Part shown: positions 1 through 11,833 of the stretch, piece after piece
Position numbering within the stretch: position 1 is the stretch's first letter
Layout: each line of letters starts with the position of its first letter
Assembly: GCA_002778195.1 (NCBI GenBank)
Contig: PCDI01000005.1
Span: 2,663,632 to 2,727,631, forward strand
Origin: Raffaelea ambrosiae
Lineage: Eukaryota; Ascomycota; Sordariomycetes; Ophiostomatales; Ophiostomataceae
Length of the DNA stretch: 64,000 nucleotides
Direction: 5' to 3'
Made by a program: the position numbers and the translations under genes
The notes under the pieces: model-generated
Told to the model about the DNA's origin: nothing
Database searches by the model: none
What the model saw: only the letters and a program-made list of their open reading frames with translations

Positions 1-3000
1 AAAGAACCAAAAGCACGATGTGGCACAGACACAGGCATTGCAGGGGGGGAACTGTTGTCCGGACAAAAGAAAAGGGAAGGAACCAAGGGGGGGAAGGAGC
101 GTTCGTACCGCGTCTTCGGTACACGAAGCCTTTCCATGGGACTTCTGGGCACTTGCCTATCCAAGGCAGGGACTACCCTACCATTTGCTAATATCAGCTG
201 TTTGCGGGAAAGGCGCATAACACAGCCCAAATGGGAAAGAACAGGGAAAGCTCTTGCCGATTGCGATACACACATCCGGGGATGCACCTGCCAGTTTTTT
301 GGTCTTTCTTTTGTCCTTTCTTCTCATAACATAGCGGAACCAGCCCGCTTGCGATTTCTATCTGACCATGACTGGAGACATGGCGAAAAGAAAATGACAC
401 CCGCACAGCTCTTGAGACCGTTTTTGGATACACTTTTATTTTCTTGGGGTGGTTTGCTTTTTGTTTTGTTGTCACTTGGAAAACATGCCTCTTGACTGCC
501 GGAACTCCGGTCTGGCGTCAGGGCACCTTTGCTAGAAACATATACATGACTCTCATGATGAGATGGACCACTTTGAATGGTACAGGATACTTGACCGCAA
601 GAAGCGGGAAACGGGAATACGAAAAAAGGGGGGGAGGGATACTGGATACCCGAACGAGGGGGAACGGCGGCACACGAGCCCGTGGTGTAATGTGGCTCTT
701 TGTTTTATTCGCTTTTTTTTGGTCAATCTGTTTCATATGCTTCTTTTCCACCGCATTTTCTCTCCACGTACGACTTTTCTAATATTAGACGTTTACTTCC
801 GACGAGAGCATATTATTTTTACCTAACTCCGTCCCGTTTCCATAGCGAATAAAAAAATTCCCCGGCTTCCGCTGTCGCGGCTTCTGATGATGGCTATGCG
901 CAATGTGTCGTTGCCATGATGCTGACAAGGTGTATCTTACACACCGAAACTTTCTACGTCATGAAACAAACAGAACACTGCGTGGGCCGAGAAACGAAGG
1001 ACGATGGACCAGTCTAGCCAAGGCAACTACCGCGAACTAAATAACGCCGCTCGTGCCGACCATCCGATCAATTACGGTGGTGCATTCGATTTTATGAAGA
1101 GCATAGAGGTCGTTTGTTGCAAAGTAATGCTTTTTCTGTAGAGGATGGGGGCGAAAAGAAGCATGGATTCGGATATGGTCGACATCCCAACAATTTTGCC
1201 TGTGGCGCGATTGTTTGTCCTGGCCCGTGGCGGCGCTGACGGGGAGCAGCAACGACAGAAACCGTAAAATTACGCCAAAGGGCCATGGCATTTGCTCAGC
1301 GTGGGATGCGGAAAAGTGCTTGGACCTGGTCAGCCCATCGAACACGATACTCCATGTCTAAGAGTCGGATATTTGGGCTTGGGTCCTTGTTACTTATTAG
1401 TTATGGCCCTGTATTACTGGGGCTCCCATCAGATTATCCGGGTATTGACCGACCTTCCAATAGGTCCATTACCTGGGAGGAACCTGTGGTCAACTCCCAA
1501 ATCACCCCAAAACCCCCCAAGCCAAGCGTTGAGAAAAGAACGACCCCAATTTCGTCTTGGGTGATTTTGGTGCCCGAGACCCAGAAAATACCCCAGAAAA
1601 TATAACATAAAAATAAAAAACGATCTCGGTCCGTATCGTGGTCACCCGATTCTTGGTAAAAGGGGGGTGGCTGAGCCTTTTGATACCGACTTTCCTTTCT
1701 TTTCCTTCTTCTTTTGCGGGTTGAGGGTTTCTTTGCTGATGCCATCCTCCTAATGTTTTCATAGGTACTCGGTGTGTGGCTCCCAAATTTTCTGGATGCC
1801 GACGGGGGTTTATTGTTCCCCTTCTTTTGTTCTTCTGGCCATCTCCTAATTTTTTATTTTTTTATTTTTGCTTTGCTTCCTCTCAGCGGCACCTGTTTCT
1901 CGTGGCAAGTGGCCGCATAAGCAGGCCTGTTGTCATGATTTAGACGGTTCGAGAGGCATATTTTTGTGCATGGTTTACCGTTTTCCCGCATTTCTTTTTG
2001 TGACCAGTCAGCCCCCCCATCCCTGGTGAGACTTGGCAAATCCTGGGCAATATTGGGTTTTGGGCTGACTCTTCAGCCTGCCCATTCTGACAGCGCGCAA
2101 GTTGGGCAACAAGTTCTGCCAGAGGGCAGACGGGAGACTCTGGTCCAACGGAAGAGTTGCTCCAGTCCCTTGCAGATAGGCCTGCGCGATTTTCCCCGGT
2201 TTGTTTCCAAAACAGAATGTACGTATATGCCTCGTCAAGTAGAGTACACCCCGCGTCTTCTTTTTTTTCCCTGCCTCTTCTGCCTTTCTTAGTCTGTTGA
2301 CACACGTGCTCTTCGTACTTTTGATATCCTGGCTATTCCTTTCTGTCGCACGGATATGCAAGAAGAGGAGCCGCCTCGGCGAATAGGACGACTGCGTTAA
2401 CTGGCGTGACCACCTGTTTGTGATGGAGGTGTGTCGTTCAGCTAAATTTCTGGTGCACACGTGTAGCTCTCCAGCTGGACCATGCAAGGGCATCGATCGA
2501 GACCACACGAGGATCGTCCAAGAAGGGTCAGACACGGCCGAATTTACCTGCCAGACTGGTCTGTGATACAGCGGATATGGACTGGGACCATGGTAGGAGA
2601 TGCAAATCAAGGTGAGCCGGGTCTGGCTCCTATTGGACGGTCGGTTTATTCCCTCGTTTATGCAGAAGGAGGAGAAAAGAGCAAGGGACGGGCAGGGGAT
2701 GGCACGGTGAAAAAAGAGAGGAAATCAAGTACAACTTGGCATGGCCATTATGTCTCGTTTTCTGTCGTTTTCACATAGGCCACAACGTCGGACTGTCGAG
2801 CTACGGCTGAAGGGGCATGCACGAGGGCAAACGGGGACACGGAGACTCAAAAAGACCGCCAGACAGATTCGAAAATGCCAGCAACACACGAAACATGTTA
2901 AGGCGGCACTTAGAGGCACCTAATGGCGCTTAATAGCACTCCGAAAACTAACGTGAAGCCCCCCGCCGAAATAATGCCAGAACAAAGAGAAAAACAACCC

Positions 3001-3944
3001 GCCCACTCGTCCGTTCTGAAAGAGAGGGGTTTTTGGTCATGGTCCGGTAAAGTTTTGTGCGAGCATCAACTCGCAAGCAACTCGAAAATCAAAGATCCGC
3101 ATGAGAGAGATGATAGAAAATCGAAACATGCGGGCTCTAGAAAGAACTCGACATTGCCAAGACATCTGACAGGGTGGTGCCGAGACGCTCCTTCCCTGTC
3201 TAAATTACTAGCTGAATTGTCCAACGGGTTGCTGTTTCGGCGAGCTTGCCATGACGTCACATTTCCTGTTTTGCCGTGTTTGCATTTTATTTTATTCGTT
3301 CTTCTGCCATCTTACGCGGCCAGTATGGGGACCCAAAGAGGCATGTCCCTTTCCTGGTAGAGAAACCAAAAGAGGGGGAGACCCAGAAATGTCTTACAAA
3401 GAGACAATACAAGGACCAAGTGTGGCGACTGAGTCTCCTGTTGTTGTGTTGTTCAGGCCGGCACCGAGTCGGGACCCAGCCTAAAGTGGGATGCTGGGGC
3501 TGGCTGGGGCAAGCGGGTCGGACTGGCCAGCATTAACTGAGAGGTGTCTCCGATCCAGTACGGTGTAGGAGGCCAAAGGAGAAGGACCTTGCTCGTAGCC
3601 ACGCAATGGGAGGTACGTCGTTGGTGGCCAGTCATGCAAGAGTAAAACAGACACAGAGGGAAGGAGCAGCCCAATATTGCAGAAACGGCAAGAGCGTGCC
3701 CACTACAGCAGGAGCAACTATGTGGTCCTCTCTTCAACAGCGGCATGTCGGACCTGATTGGTTCCGGGCTGCGCTGTGGTCTGGCTGGATCCGCCCCAGC
3801 GCGCGCGCGGCGTGCTTGCCCATTCGGGGCCAAGCTTTTTGCTGGCGAGTGTCCCGCCGGGCTAGCTGGCACCCCCCCCCCCCCCCCTGCACGAGGCGTG
3901 GACCCCCACCATTTGTCTGCCCCATAGGCTGTGTCTGGTAGTTA

Positions 3945-3958
3945 ACTATGTACATAGT
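3945..3958. repeat. 14-bp perfect palindrome ACTATGTACATAGT
   Basis: The sequence ACTATGTACATAGT equals its own reverse complement. The same core occurs at 17954-17969, there extended to 16 bp, and its half-site ACTATGTA recurs at many other intergenic positions in the window. Such a palindrome could bind a dimeric protein or be a dispersed sequence relic. The function is unknown. Confidence 0.8.
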
Positions 3959-4583
3959 AAGATGCTCTCATTAAGAGACATACGAGTAACGTAACCCGGC
4001 AAAGGGGTCCACAGAGCCCCTTCGATCCTTCCCCGTGCAGTCGAGACATGTGTGGGCACGCAGTGTGCAGGCGTGTGTGTGTGTAACTACCCCTCCATGG
4101 TAGACGGGTTTTGGGTTTCGGGGTAAGCTTGTAGAAAGTCCTCTACACAGCAGGTAGTCCCTCGCGCAGTGCTCTGCGTGTCTTTGCGTGGAGGTCCATG
4201 GCAGCTTCCTCATCCACCCAATTTCCTTCAAATTGGCCTGGCTCCCCCCCTCTGCCCCCCCCCTTTGCCCGATCCCACTCTCTCAACACACGACTTTTGC
4301 CTCATTTTCTTGCTCTCCCGCCGCCTCTGCTCGTAAACAGCACCCCGTCCAAGCACCCCCAGTTGCGACACCCCGTTCGGTAAGAACTTATACACACCCT
4401 TCCCTTCTCTGTTCCTCCAACAACCCAAGCCGCAAACAGCTGTTATTGTCTCCTGTCGCCTCCGTCACCCGATTTAAGAGAGGACAACTGTTGTCTTTTG
4501 CTTTTTCTCGTGTCCTTCCTGATCCTGATTCTGTATCTTACCGGCTTCGAGTACTAGCTTCCTGTACCTGTTTCTTGTGTCAG

Positions 4584-4622
4584 AGTCCTGTACCACAGTC
4601 CTGTACCACAGTCCTGTACCAC
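4584..4622 (+). repeat. Tandem repeat, 3 x 13 bp
   Basis: Three exact copies of AGTCCTGTACCAC lie head to tail, followed by a decayed partial copy (GGTTCTGTA). The array is about 350-390 bp upstream of the probable TATA box of the glutamate decarboxylase gene. It could be neutral or could carry upstream regulatory sites. Confidence 0.85.
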
Positions 4623-4764
4623 GGTTCTGTAAGCTCCCTGCCCCAGCAGCCAGCCCCTGCTCTTGCAGCTGGCCAACCGGGTAAAGGGGCTCTGCTGCTG
4701 TCATTTCGGCTTCGTCTCCTGTCGTGTTCGCCTTTCCTGTTCCGCCGGGGCTCTGTCCCGGTTT

Positions 4765-4804
4765 TGTCCATGCCTGTCCATGCCTGCCCATGCCTGTCTA
4801 CGCC
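4765..4804 (+). repeat. Tandem repeat, 4 x 10 bp
   Basis: Four head-to-tail copies of a decamer (TGTCCATGCC with one- or two-base variants) sit about 165 bp upstream of the TATA-like element of the glutamate decarboxylase gene. The 10-bp period matches about one helical turn. No function can be assigned from sequence alone. Confidence 0.8.
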
Positions 4805-4969
4805 AGGCCGCCAGCTCTGGCCACAGAGAGTTTCTAGAGACCTTCCAGAAACGTCCCCAGGCGGCGTGTCAGCCAAGGCGACATAAGCTTGCACAACCAT
4901 GTCCCATCACCGAGCCATCCTCCTAGCAAGGCACCCCTCCCTCCCGAGACGCTCTGCTAACGGCTCAAC

Positions 4970-4977
4970 TATATAAA
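4970..4977 (+). promoter_or_regulatory. TATA-like element of the glutamate decarboxylase gene
   Basis: TATATAAA lies 165 bp upstream of the decarboxylase start codon. It is followed by a CT- and CA-rich leader (about 5010-5141) typical of well-expressed filamentous-fungal genes. The transcription start is inferred to lie a few tens of bases downstream; no transcript data are available here. Confidence 0.5.
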
Positions 4978-5141
4978 CAGCTCTGCCCGTAGCAAATTCC
5001 AGAGCTTGTGTTTGCGGTCTCCAGCATCAAGACACCAACAGCTCTCAAAACTCTTCTCTCTCCTGCTTTGCCAAGCCCATCGAAAGCTCTTTGAAGGCTC
5101 CTTACAGCTTTTCAAGATATTTCGCTCCCAACACCGCCACC

Positions 5142-7182
5142 ATGGTTCATCTTGCTGAGATCAAGCCCGAGGACGGGGCCGTCAACAAGGACCTCCGGAA
5201 GGCCCACCTCCAGCTGGTTGAGGACGATGGTCGCTTCACCACCTCTGTCTATGGCTCCAAGTTTGCCACGTCGGACCTTCCCCGGGTATGTGCACATCTA
5301 CTCCACCAGAGCTCACTTCGATGCTCACCGGCTGTCCACCCTTCTTTGGCATAATGGCTAACAACACACAGAATGAAATGCCCGAGGACGAGATGCCCAA
5401 GGAGGTACGCTGACCCACGGCGTGGGGGAGGGCAACCATGTCTCCAGCTTTCGACTGGCATTGCTAACCATTGTGGGCAGGTCGCCTACCGCATGATCAA
5501 GGACGAGCTCAGTCTCGATGGGAACCCCATGCTCAAGTATGTCGACCGAACCCCAGCCTGTGTCGCCCTTGGGCACATAGACCCTCTCGCAACTGATGTG
5601 GAAACTAACGAAGAACTGGTTATCAGCTTGGCGTCCTTTGTCACTACGTATATGGTTCGTTGACCCCGACACTGGCGCCTGCGCGGCTCAAGCCTCCACT
5701 TCCACGTTGTGCACTCGCTGACAATGTCTGTGCAGGAAGAGGAAGCCGAGAAGCTCATGACCGAGTCGTTCGCCAAGAATTTCATTGACTATGAGGAATA
5801 CCCCAAGTCGGCGGACATTCAGAACCGTTGCGTGGCCATGATTGGCCGTCTCTTCCACGCCCCGGCTGGCAACGGCACCGGAGCTGTTGGCACATCGTGT
5901 GTCGGCAGCTCCGAGGCCATTATGCTATCTGTGCTGGCCATGAAGCGCCGCTGGAAGAACAAGCGCATTTCCGAGGGGAAGCCCTATGACAAGCCCAACA
6001 TTGTCATGTCGTCCGCCGTCCAAGTTTGTTGGGAGAAGGCCACCCGGTACTTTGAGATCGAGGAGAAGCTCGTCTACTGCACCAGAGACCGCTATGTCAT
6101 CGATCCCAAGCAGGTGGTCGACTCTGTCGACGAGAACACCATTGGCATCTGCTGCATTCTTGGAACTACCTACACCGGCGAGTATGAGGACGTCAAGACT
6201 GTCAATGACCTTCTCGAGGAGCGCGGCCTTGATGTCCCAATCCACGTAGACGCTGCCAGCGGTGGCTTTGTTGCCCCGTTTGTTGTTCCGGATCTTGAGT
6301 GGGACTTCCGTCTGAAGCACGTCGTCTCCATCAACGTGTCGGGCCACAAGGTATGTTCTCCCAAGCTCCAGGCTGTACATATCGTGGTTTCGTGTGTGAA
6401 GAGAGCCAATTTGTTCTGACAAAATCCTCCCACAGTACGGCCTAGTGTACCCCGGTGTCGGCTGGGTTGTTTGGCGGTCGGCTGAGTTCCTGCCACAGGA
6501 GCTGGTCTTCAACATCAACTATCTGGGTGCTGACCAGGCCTCCTTCACGCTCAACTTCAGCAAGGGTGCCTCGCAGGTCATCGGCCAGTACTACCAGCTG
6601 ATCCGCCTCGGCAAGCACGGCTACCGCGCCATCATGTCCAACCTGACTAAGACCGCCGACTATCTCTCCAGCTCGCTGGAAGAGCTCGGCTTCGTTATCA
6701 TGTCAAAGAAGTCGGGCGAGGGTCTGCCGCTGGTTGCCTTCCGACTGCCCGAGAAACCAGAGCGCGAGTATGACGAGTTTGCCCTGGCCCATCAGCTGCG
6801 CGTGCGTGGCTGGGTCGTGCCCGCCTACACCATGGCTCCTAACACTGACGGCCTCAAAATGTGCCGTGTCGTGGTCCGCGAGGACTTCACCTGGAACCGC
6901 TGCGACTCGCTGATCGCCGATATCAAGCTGTGCTTGGTGTACCTGAACGATCTTGATCGGGAGTCGATCCGCAAAATGCAGGAGTTTGTGCAGCACAACC
7001 ACACCGCCAGTGGCCGGTCAAACCACAACCACCCCAAGTTCCGCGTTGGTCCCCATCCTATTAGCTTTCCCTTTGTCTTATTTTCTCGCGTATCAACAAG
7101 TACTAACCGCTCCGCGTCATATAAACAGAAAGAGAAACACTCGCTCCAAGGCAAGACGGGCAAGACTCACGCCATCTGCTAA
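5142..7182 (+). CDS. GAD1: Glutamate decarboxylase (PLP-dependent)
   Basis: Catalyses L-glutamate to GABA plus CO2 in the cytosol, the entry step of the GABA shunt. Exons inferred from GT-AG borders and family alignment are 5142-5285, 5372-5404, 5481-5536, 5627-5654, 5736-6350, 6436-7044 and 7129-7182, giving about 512 residues, the usual fungal length. The start was chosen for its near-perfect context (CCGCCACCATGG) and the family N-terminus. The group II decarboxylase core is clear: N-terminal SFVTTYMEEEAEKL and NFIDYEEYP blocks, the GSSEA segment, HVDAASGGF, and the PLP-binding SGHKYG motif with catalytic Lys about residue 292, the last codon before an intron. The C-terminal KGKTH-type tail is present. 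The last intron (7045-7128) is 84 bp and open in frame, but has a perfect TACTAAC at 7101-7107. The hydrolase gene follows 1.45 kb downstream on the same strand, with no functional link visible. Confidence 0.95.
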
Positions 7183-8633
7183 ATTGGCACAACCAAGACG
7201 GATCGAAACCGTCGTCCTTGGCTAGTCGGAGGAAATGGTCGCGTCGCGACTGATGCGCTGCATCTGTGGCTTTTTCGGTTGATTTGTTCGTCGTTTGTTC
7301 GGGGGGGTTTTTTTTTGCGCTTGGATTTGCGAAATGCCAGTTTTGCACAAGGTGGTATCGGAATCTTGTTGGCCCAGATTTACCCTGGCCCAGGAAGATG
7401 CTTGGTATTCTTTGTTTTTATGTGCGTCTGTTTGCGTCGAATATTCTATGTGTGATATGACGTCTTGTTGTAACAAAGGGAACGGGTATGGCCGTTGTCC
7501 AGCAACAAAGAAGAAAGAGTAACGAATCGAAAAAGGGCAGAAACGGCTGGCAACCGTTCTCATTTTACTTGATAGGTTGGTTGGATGGGCCCGTGATGGC
7601 CTGCGTGGCTATTCGCGGGTCAAGCCCGGCGCAGGTCATATGCCGCTTACTACTGTAGTTGTTTGGTACAAGTCAGAAAAGCGATAGCTCCAATGCGACT
7701 ATTTATCTCTACAGTTTTGTCTGCGCCATTGCATCTCCTCGGCCCATGTCTCTGTGCGGTGAGTCGGCTGTCCGTCGGGGCTTTCTTGAGAGCTTGAGTA
7801 TTGTAATACGTCACAGCTGGTATGGCGAACGATTTTGGTGCTGAGATGCCTACTCGTACTACTTTGCAAATCCTGTGCGGGGAAAGTGCGACCCAAAAAA
7901 GAAAATAGTGCAACACAAGACCAGCGCGTGTAAGCTGTCGCGTGGCCCCAACACGGCCCGCTTTTCTTTGCCTCTTACACCACCGAAAGAGCCGCTTTCA
8001 CATGTCAAAAAGGCCGAGACACGATGCTGGAAGTCCGGACCCTGGCCAACGAAAGCAGCAGGCACGCGAGTTCTTCTTGCCCTGCCAATGGCGGATGAAT
8101 CAGAGACACAAAGTGTACTTTTTCTTGACGTGGAAAATGTCAAATTTGAAATTTGAAACTTGTAAACACAACACATCCATCGGACATTTAAAAAAAAGCT
8201 GCCTGGTTTATCCTTGCAGCGTTGTTAACTATTGCTGTCGCTTCTTGCTTTGCGGTATCACGCAGACTGGGCATGCCGGCTATTTTTACCGTCTACTGCC
8301 CTCGTCCTGCCTAGGCTGACGAGGCCGGCCTTTGCCTGGCCCTGTCTTGGATTTTTTTTTTTCCACCCCTCTGGTTATCACATGCTCTGAGTTGCCACAG
8401 ATCGACAACACGTTCGGACACGGCCATCCTGGAATTGAGTTTGTGCCTGTGTATGTCTGAGGCACATCACATCTAAAAAGAAAAGAAGGAAAAAAAACCC
8501 CAAACAGCCGCTCCTTCTGTGGACATATGAAAATGCTTCATCGCTGAAACGCTGTCACATTTCTCCCACGCGATCTTGCCCACCAACCCGATCTGCCTGT
8601 TTTCCACCGCCAATTGGCACGCCTCCCTCGACA
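7183..8633. other. Intergenic region between decarboxylase and hydrolase genes
   Basis: This 1.45-kb stretch should contain the 3' untranslated region of the decarboxylase gene and the upstream region of the hydrolase gene. It is T-rich near 7300-7320 and 8350-8362. One TACTCGTA octamer lies at 7851-7858. No coding segment or RNA gene was recognised. Confidence 0.6.
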
Positions 8634-11339
8634 ATGATTGACCACGTTCTCGGGAAGCCGTCGGCCAAGTCCCGGCGTCTTCAGGTGCTGGCCGTGCTGG
8701 CCTTCTGGTCAGCTTACCTGCTGCGGTGAGTATTGCTAGCCAAGGCCAATTCCCGTTGCTGACGACCTCGTCTGCAACTGCTTGGGCCTTTCACTGTCCT
8801 GCCTGTCTGACCTCTTTGCTAACGGCATTCGCTGAACAGTGGAAACAAGAATGGCCCGCCCGTTGCTCGCAACCTCTCCCGACTCCTCTCCAAGAAGATG
8901 ACGGCATGGCAAGTCGTCCTGCTCACGATGCTTTACTTCTACGCTAGCCACAACTTCAGCACCCTCGTCGGCCTCGCCAGTCCCGACCCCCTTGCCAACA
9001 TGTACGACCGCGCCTTCTTCCGTGCTACGTGGGTGCTCACAGCGCTCGATGCCGGGTTTTGGACCGCCATGAAGATCCGCACGCCCTGGATACGCGACAT
9101 GGCGAGCATCCTGTTTTCGGGCTTCTACCTGTTCGCAACAGAAAAGGCCGACGAGAAGGTTCGCAAGGTGCGCAGCAACCTGACTGTAGAACACTTGCGT
9201 GTCAGCTGGAACAAAGGAAACACTGCCTACCTGGGCTTCCTCCAGGGCCTGATGCGGCCTCGGTTGACGCGCTGGCCGGCACGTCGCGTGCGCATCCCTC
9301 GCCCGGCCTCGAGCGACTACAAGGAACCCATTATGGGCTGGCTCTATTACGATGGGTCGCTGGAGCAGCTCAAGGCCTCGCGCATCAACCGTGTCGTACT
9401 CGACATCCCCGGCGGCGGCTTCGTCGCGATGGACCCTCGCTGCAACGACGACCGCCTCTTTACCTGGGCTGTCCAGACCGGTCTGCCCATTCTGAGCCTG
9501 GACTACAGGAAAGCGCCCGAGTATCCCTTCCCCTACGCATTGAACGAGTGCTACGACACGTATGTTACGCTGGTCGGCACACAAGGCCGTTGCATTGGCC
9601 TGGCTGCGCAAGATCCCGTGCGTATTGTTGTCTCGGGCGACAGTGCTGGTGGCAATCTAGCCACTGCCATGACGCTCATGCTGGCCCAGTCGGCGCCAAA
9701 TATTCTCTCGATGCACGACGACGAGGATTCAGAAACCTACCACAGCCACTCGAAGAAGCTCCCTCAGCCCGAGGGCCTGATTCTTTTTTACCCGGCACTG
9801 GACGTGAACATTGGCAACTGGATGTCAGACGAGCAGATGGCGCTCATAAAGGACCGGAGCCAGCGGACCACCAACAAGAACGTCGTGCGCCGCAAGACGT
9901 ACCAGTACAGCGACATCGCCGGCACCCCCCACGAGTCCGACGACGAAGACTTGGCCATGACCGCCGTGACGGCTAACAATGCAGACGACGATAACAGCTC
10001 CGACGATGACGGCACACAAGATGTGCGCACGCCACGGCCTGCTTATTCCCACGTGAACATGGCGACGTACGATGGCAAGGGTGCACACTCGTCCTCCCAG
10101 GTGCCAACACCGAAGCGGTCGAACACGCCGACGCCAGGTGGCATGGCGCCGCTGACCAAGGCCGAAGTGAACAACGACGACAAAGCCAGTACGGACAACG
10201 ATACCGGCGCCGTGGTCTCGTATCACCCGGCCATGCTCGGCACGCGGCTGGCCACATCGTCGACGATCTCGTACTTCAACGATCGGGTGTTGACGCCGGA
10301 GATGATGCGTGCCATGATCATCCTGTACGTCGGCCCGCACAACCGGCCCGACTTTGCCAAGGACTACCTGCTGTCGCCTGTCCTGGCGCCTGATATACTG
10401 CTGGCACACTTTCCCAAGACATACTTCTTGACCGGCGAGCGTGACCCGCTCGTGGACGACACGGTCATCTTTGCCGGCCGACTGCGGCGCATCAAGGCCG
10501 CCTTTTATGCATCGGGCGGCCGCCGGCTCGAGTACCGCGAGTCGGACATGCACGCCGAGGGCTTCGAGGATCGCGACGTGTCCGAGGTGGTCCTCATTCC
10601 GGGCGTCAGCCACGGCTTCCTACAGTTCCCCACGGTGTACCCGCCATCGTGGAAGTGGATCAAGCAGTCGGCTAACTGGATCGAGGACTCGTTCTCACAT
10701 GCCGAAGAGATGCAGGCGAACTTCCACGAGCGGACAAGGGCACGCAGCCGCACTCGTAAGGACCGGCGGGGGACGCTGCACATGCGGAAGAGCAAGCACG
10801 CTGGCGCAGCCGACCAGGCTGCTGCGCCTGTTTCCACCAAGCCCATGACCGCCCGTAAGAATTTGAGTGTGGGCACGGACGGTGCCGGCAACCATGTCAG
10901 CCAGTCTCTGCCATCCGCTGCACGTACTGAGTCAAGCGGCGAGGAGGACGGGCCACTGGAGATGATGCGGATGACCAAGGCCAAGGGCAAGGCAGTTTAT
11001 ATCGGAGGACCGCCCAAGACTGCAGATAGGAGGGGGGCCGGAAACAGTGGCCAAGGTGGAGGCGGACAAGGAGACGATGCATCTTCCACGGCAACTGCTA
11101 ATAAGAATGCTGCCAAGACGGCCACGCAGCCTGCCTATGCGTCAGACAAGAATCCAGGGAATGAGGGCGCTGGAAAGACCAACGGAGCCTCCAAAGCGGC
11201 AGCATTTAAGAAGAAGCGGTCGGCCAAGCAGAGAGCCAAGGACGAAAAGGATCTCGTGAAGCTGGCCAGCTCGGACGACCTTCTGGGCCGGCGGATGCAA
11301 GGCATTGTCGGAGGCCTATCGGGTGTGACGGAGGAGTAG
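8634..11339 (+). CDS. Membrane-anchored alpha/beta hydrolase, hormone-sensitive-lipase type
   Basis: Two exons, 8634-8725 and 8840-11339 (GTGAGT donor, AACAG acceptor), encode about 863 residues. The short first exon adds a hydrophobic segment (about residues 16-31), and a second follows at about 51-80, suggesting anchoring in a membrane, perhaps the ER. The catalytic domain is of the Abhydrolase_3/HSL class: oxyanion-hole element PGGGF at about 221-225, nucleophile elbow GDSAG with Ser about 299, acid Asp about 566 in GERDP, and His about 622 in GVSHGF. The substrate is probably a lipid or other ester; steryl or acyl ester hydrolysis is possible but unproven. The fold is interrupted by an acidic, low-complexity insert (about 350-490) and followed by a 200-residue basic, disordered tail rich in Lys, Ala and Ser. 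A start at 8898 would be possible if the first exon is not used. Confidence 0.85.
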
Positions 11340-11833
11340 TCCGAAAGCCACGAAACGTGGAGGACTCCACCTCAGAGAAACTGTAAAACACTTTATAAAA
11401 GATTCAACAAGCAGGGGAGTCATAGGATAGCCAGCCGGGCCACGCAGGGCAGAGAATCTAGGATACAGCAAATATGAGTGAAAGGAGAGCAGCCGCAGAA
11501 TATATGAAGCCCACGCGTACAAAGGCTAGACAAAGAAAGGACGAAGCGAGAAACCAGATGTAGTCAAAATAAAATAAAACAATCGTGCATCATGTTATAG
11601 AAAATGAGAGGGACCATGCAAGCCTGCCACTCTTGAACACCAGTCATCAACGCCGACTTGATCTCAACTCCGTTGGACTCTTTCTCCAACTCCTCCATAT
11701 GCATCGTCTCGTATTGCAACCAACACACCCGTTAACGCCCTTTTTTCTCCTCGCCTCTCTTTTTTGTTTTCTCTTTCGTTTTCTCTTTCGTTTTCTCTTT
11801 CCTTTCCCCCTTTCTGGCCTTGGCGCTTCTCGC
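11340..11833. other. Intergenic region between convergent genes
   Basis: The 494 bp separating the stop codons of the hydrolase (+) and adenine deaminase (-) genes should hold both 3' untranslated regions. A 12-bp pyrimidine repeat at 11766-11801 lies about 30 bp beyond the deaminase stop. A, T-rich stretches such as CAAAATAAAATAAAAC near 11566-11580 could serve as processing signals. No gene was seen. Confidence 0.6.
11766..11801 (+). repeat. Tandem repeat, 3 x 12 bp pyrimidine-rich
   Basis: Three exact copies of GTTTTCTCTTTC. In the deaminase transcript, which runs on the opposite strand, this reads as a purine-rich GAAAGAGAAAAC array just after the stop codon, so it is probably part of the 3' untranslated region. 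Confidence 0.85.

Larger units (their letters stand above)
1..4969. other. Intergenic DNA, no supportable gene
   Basis: No reading frame in this 5-kb stretch shows a recognisable domain, a credible splice pattern or the GC-ending codon bias of the real genes nearby. It is mixed-composition DNA with a 16-C run near 3872-3887, a perfect palindrome at 3945-3958 and pyrimidine-rich stretches around 4240-4450. The last kilobase or so is presumably the upstream region of the glutamate decarboxylase gene and carries two short tandem arrays. A gene made of many very small exons cannot be excluded by eye. Confidence 0.6.
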
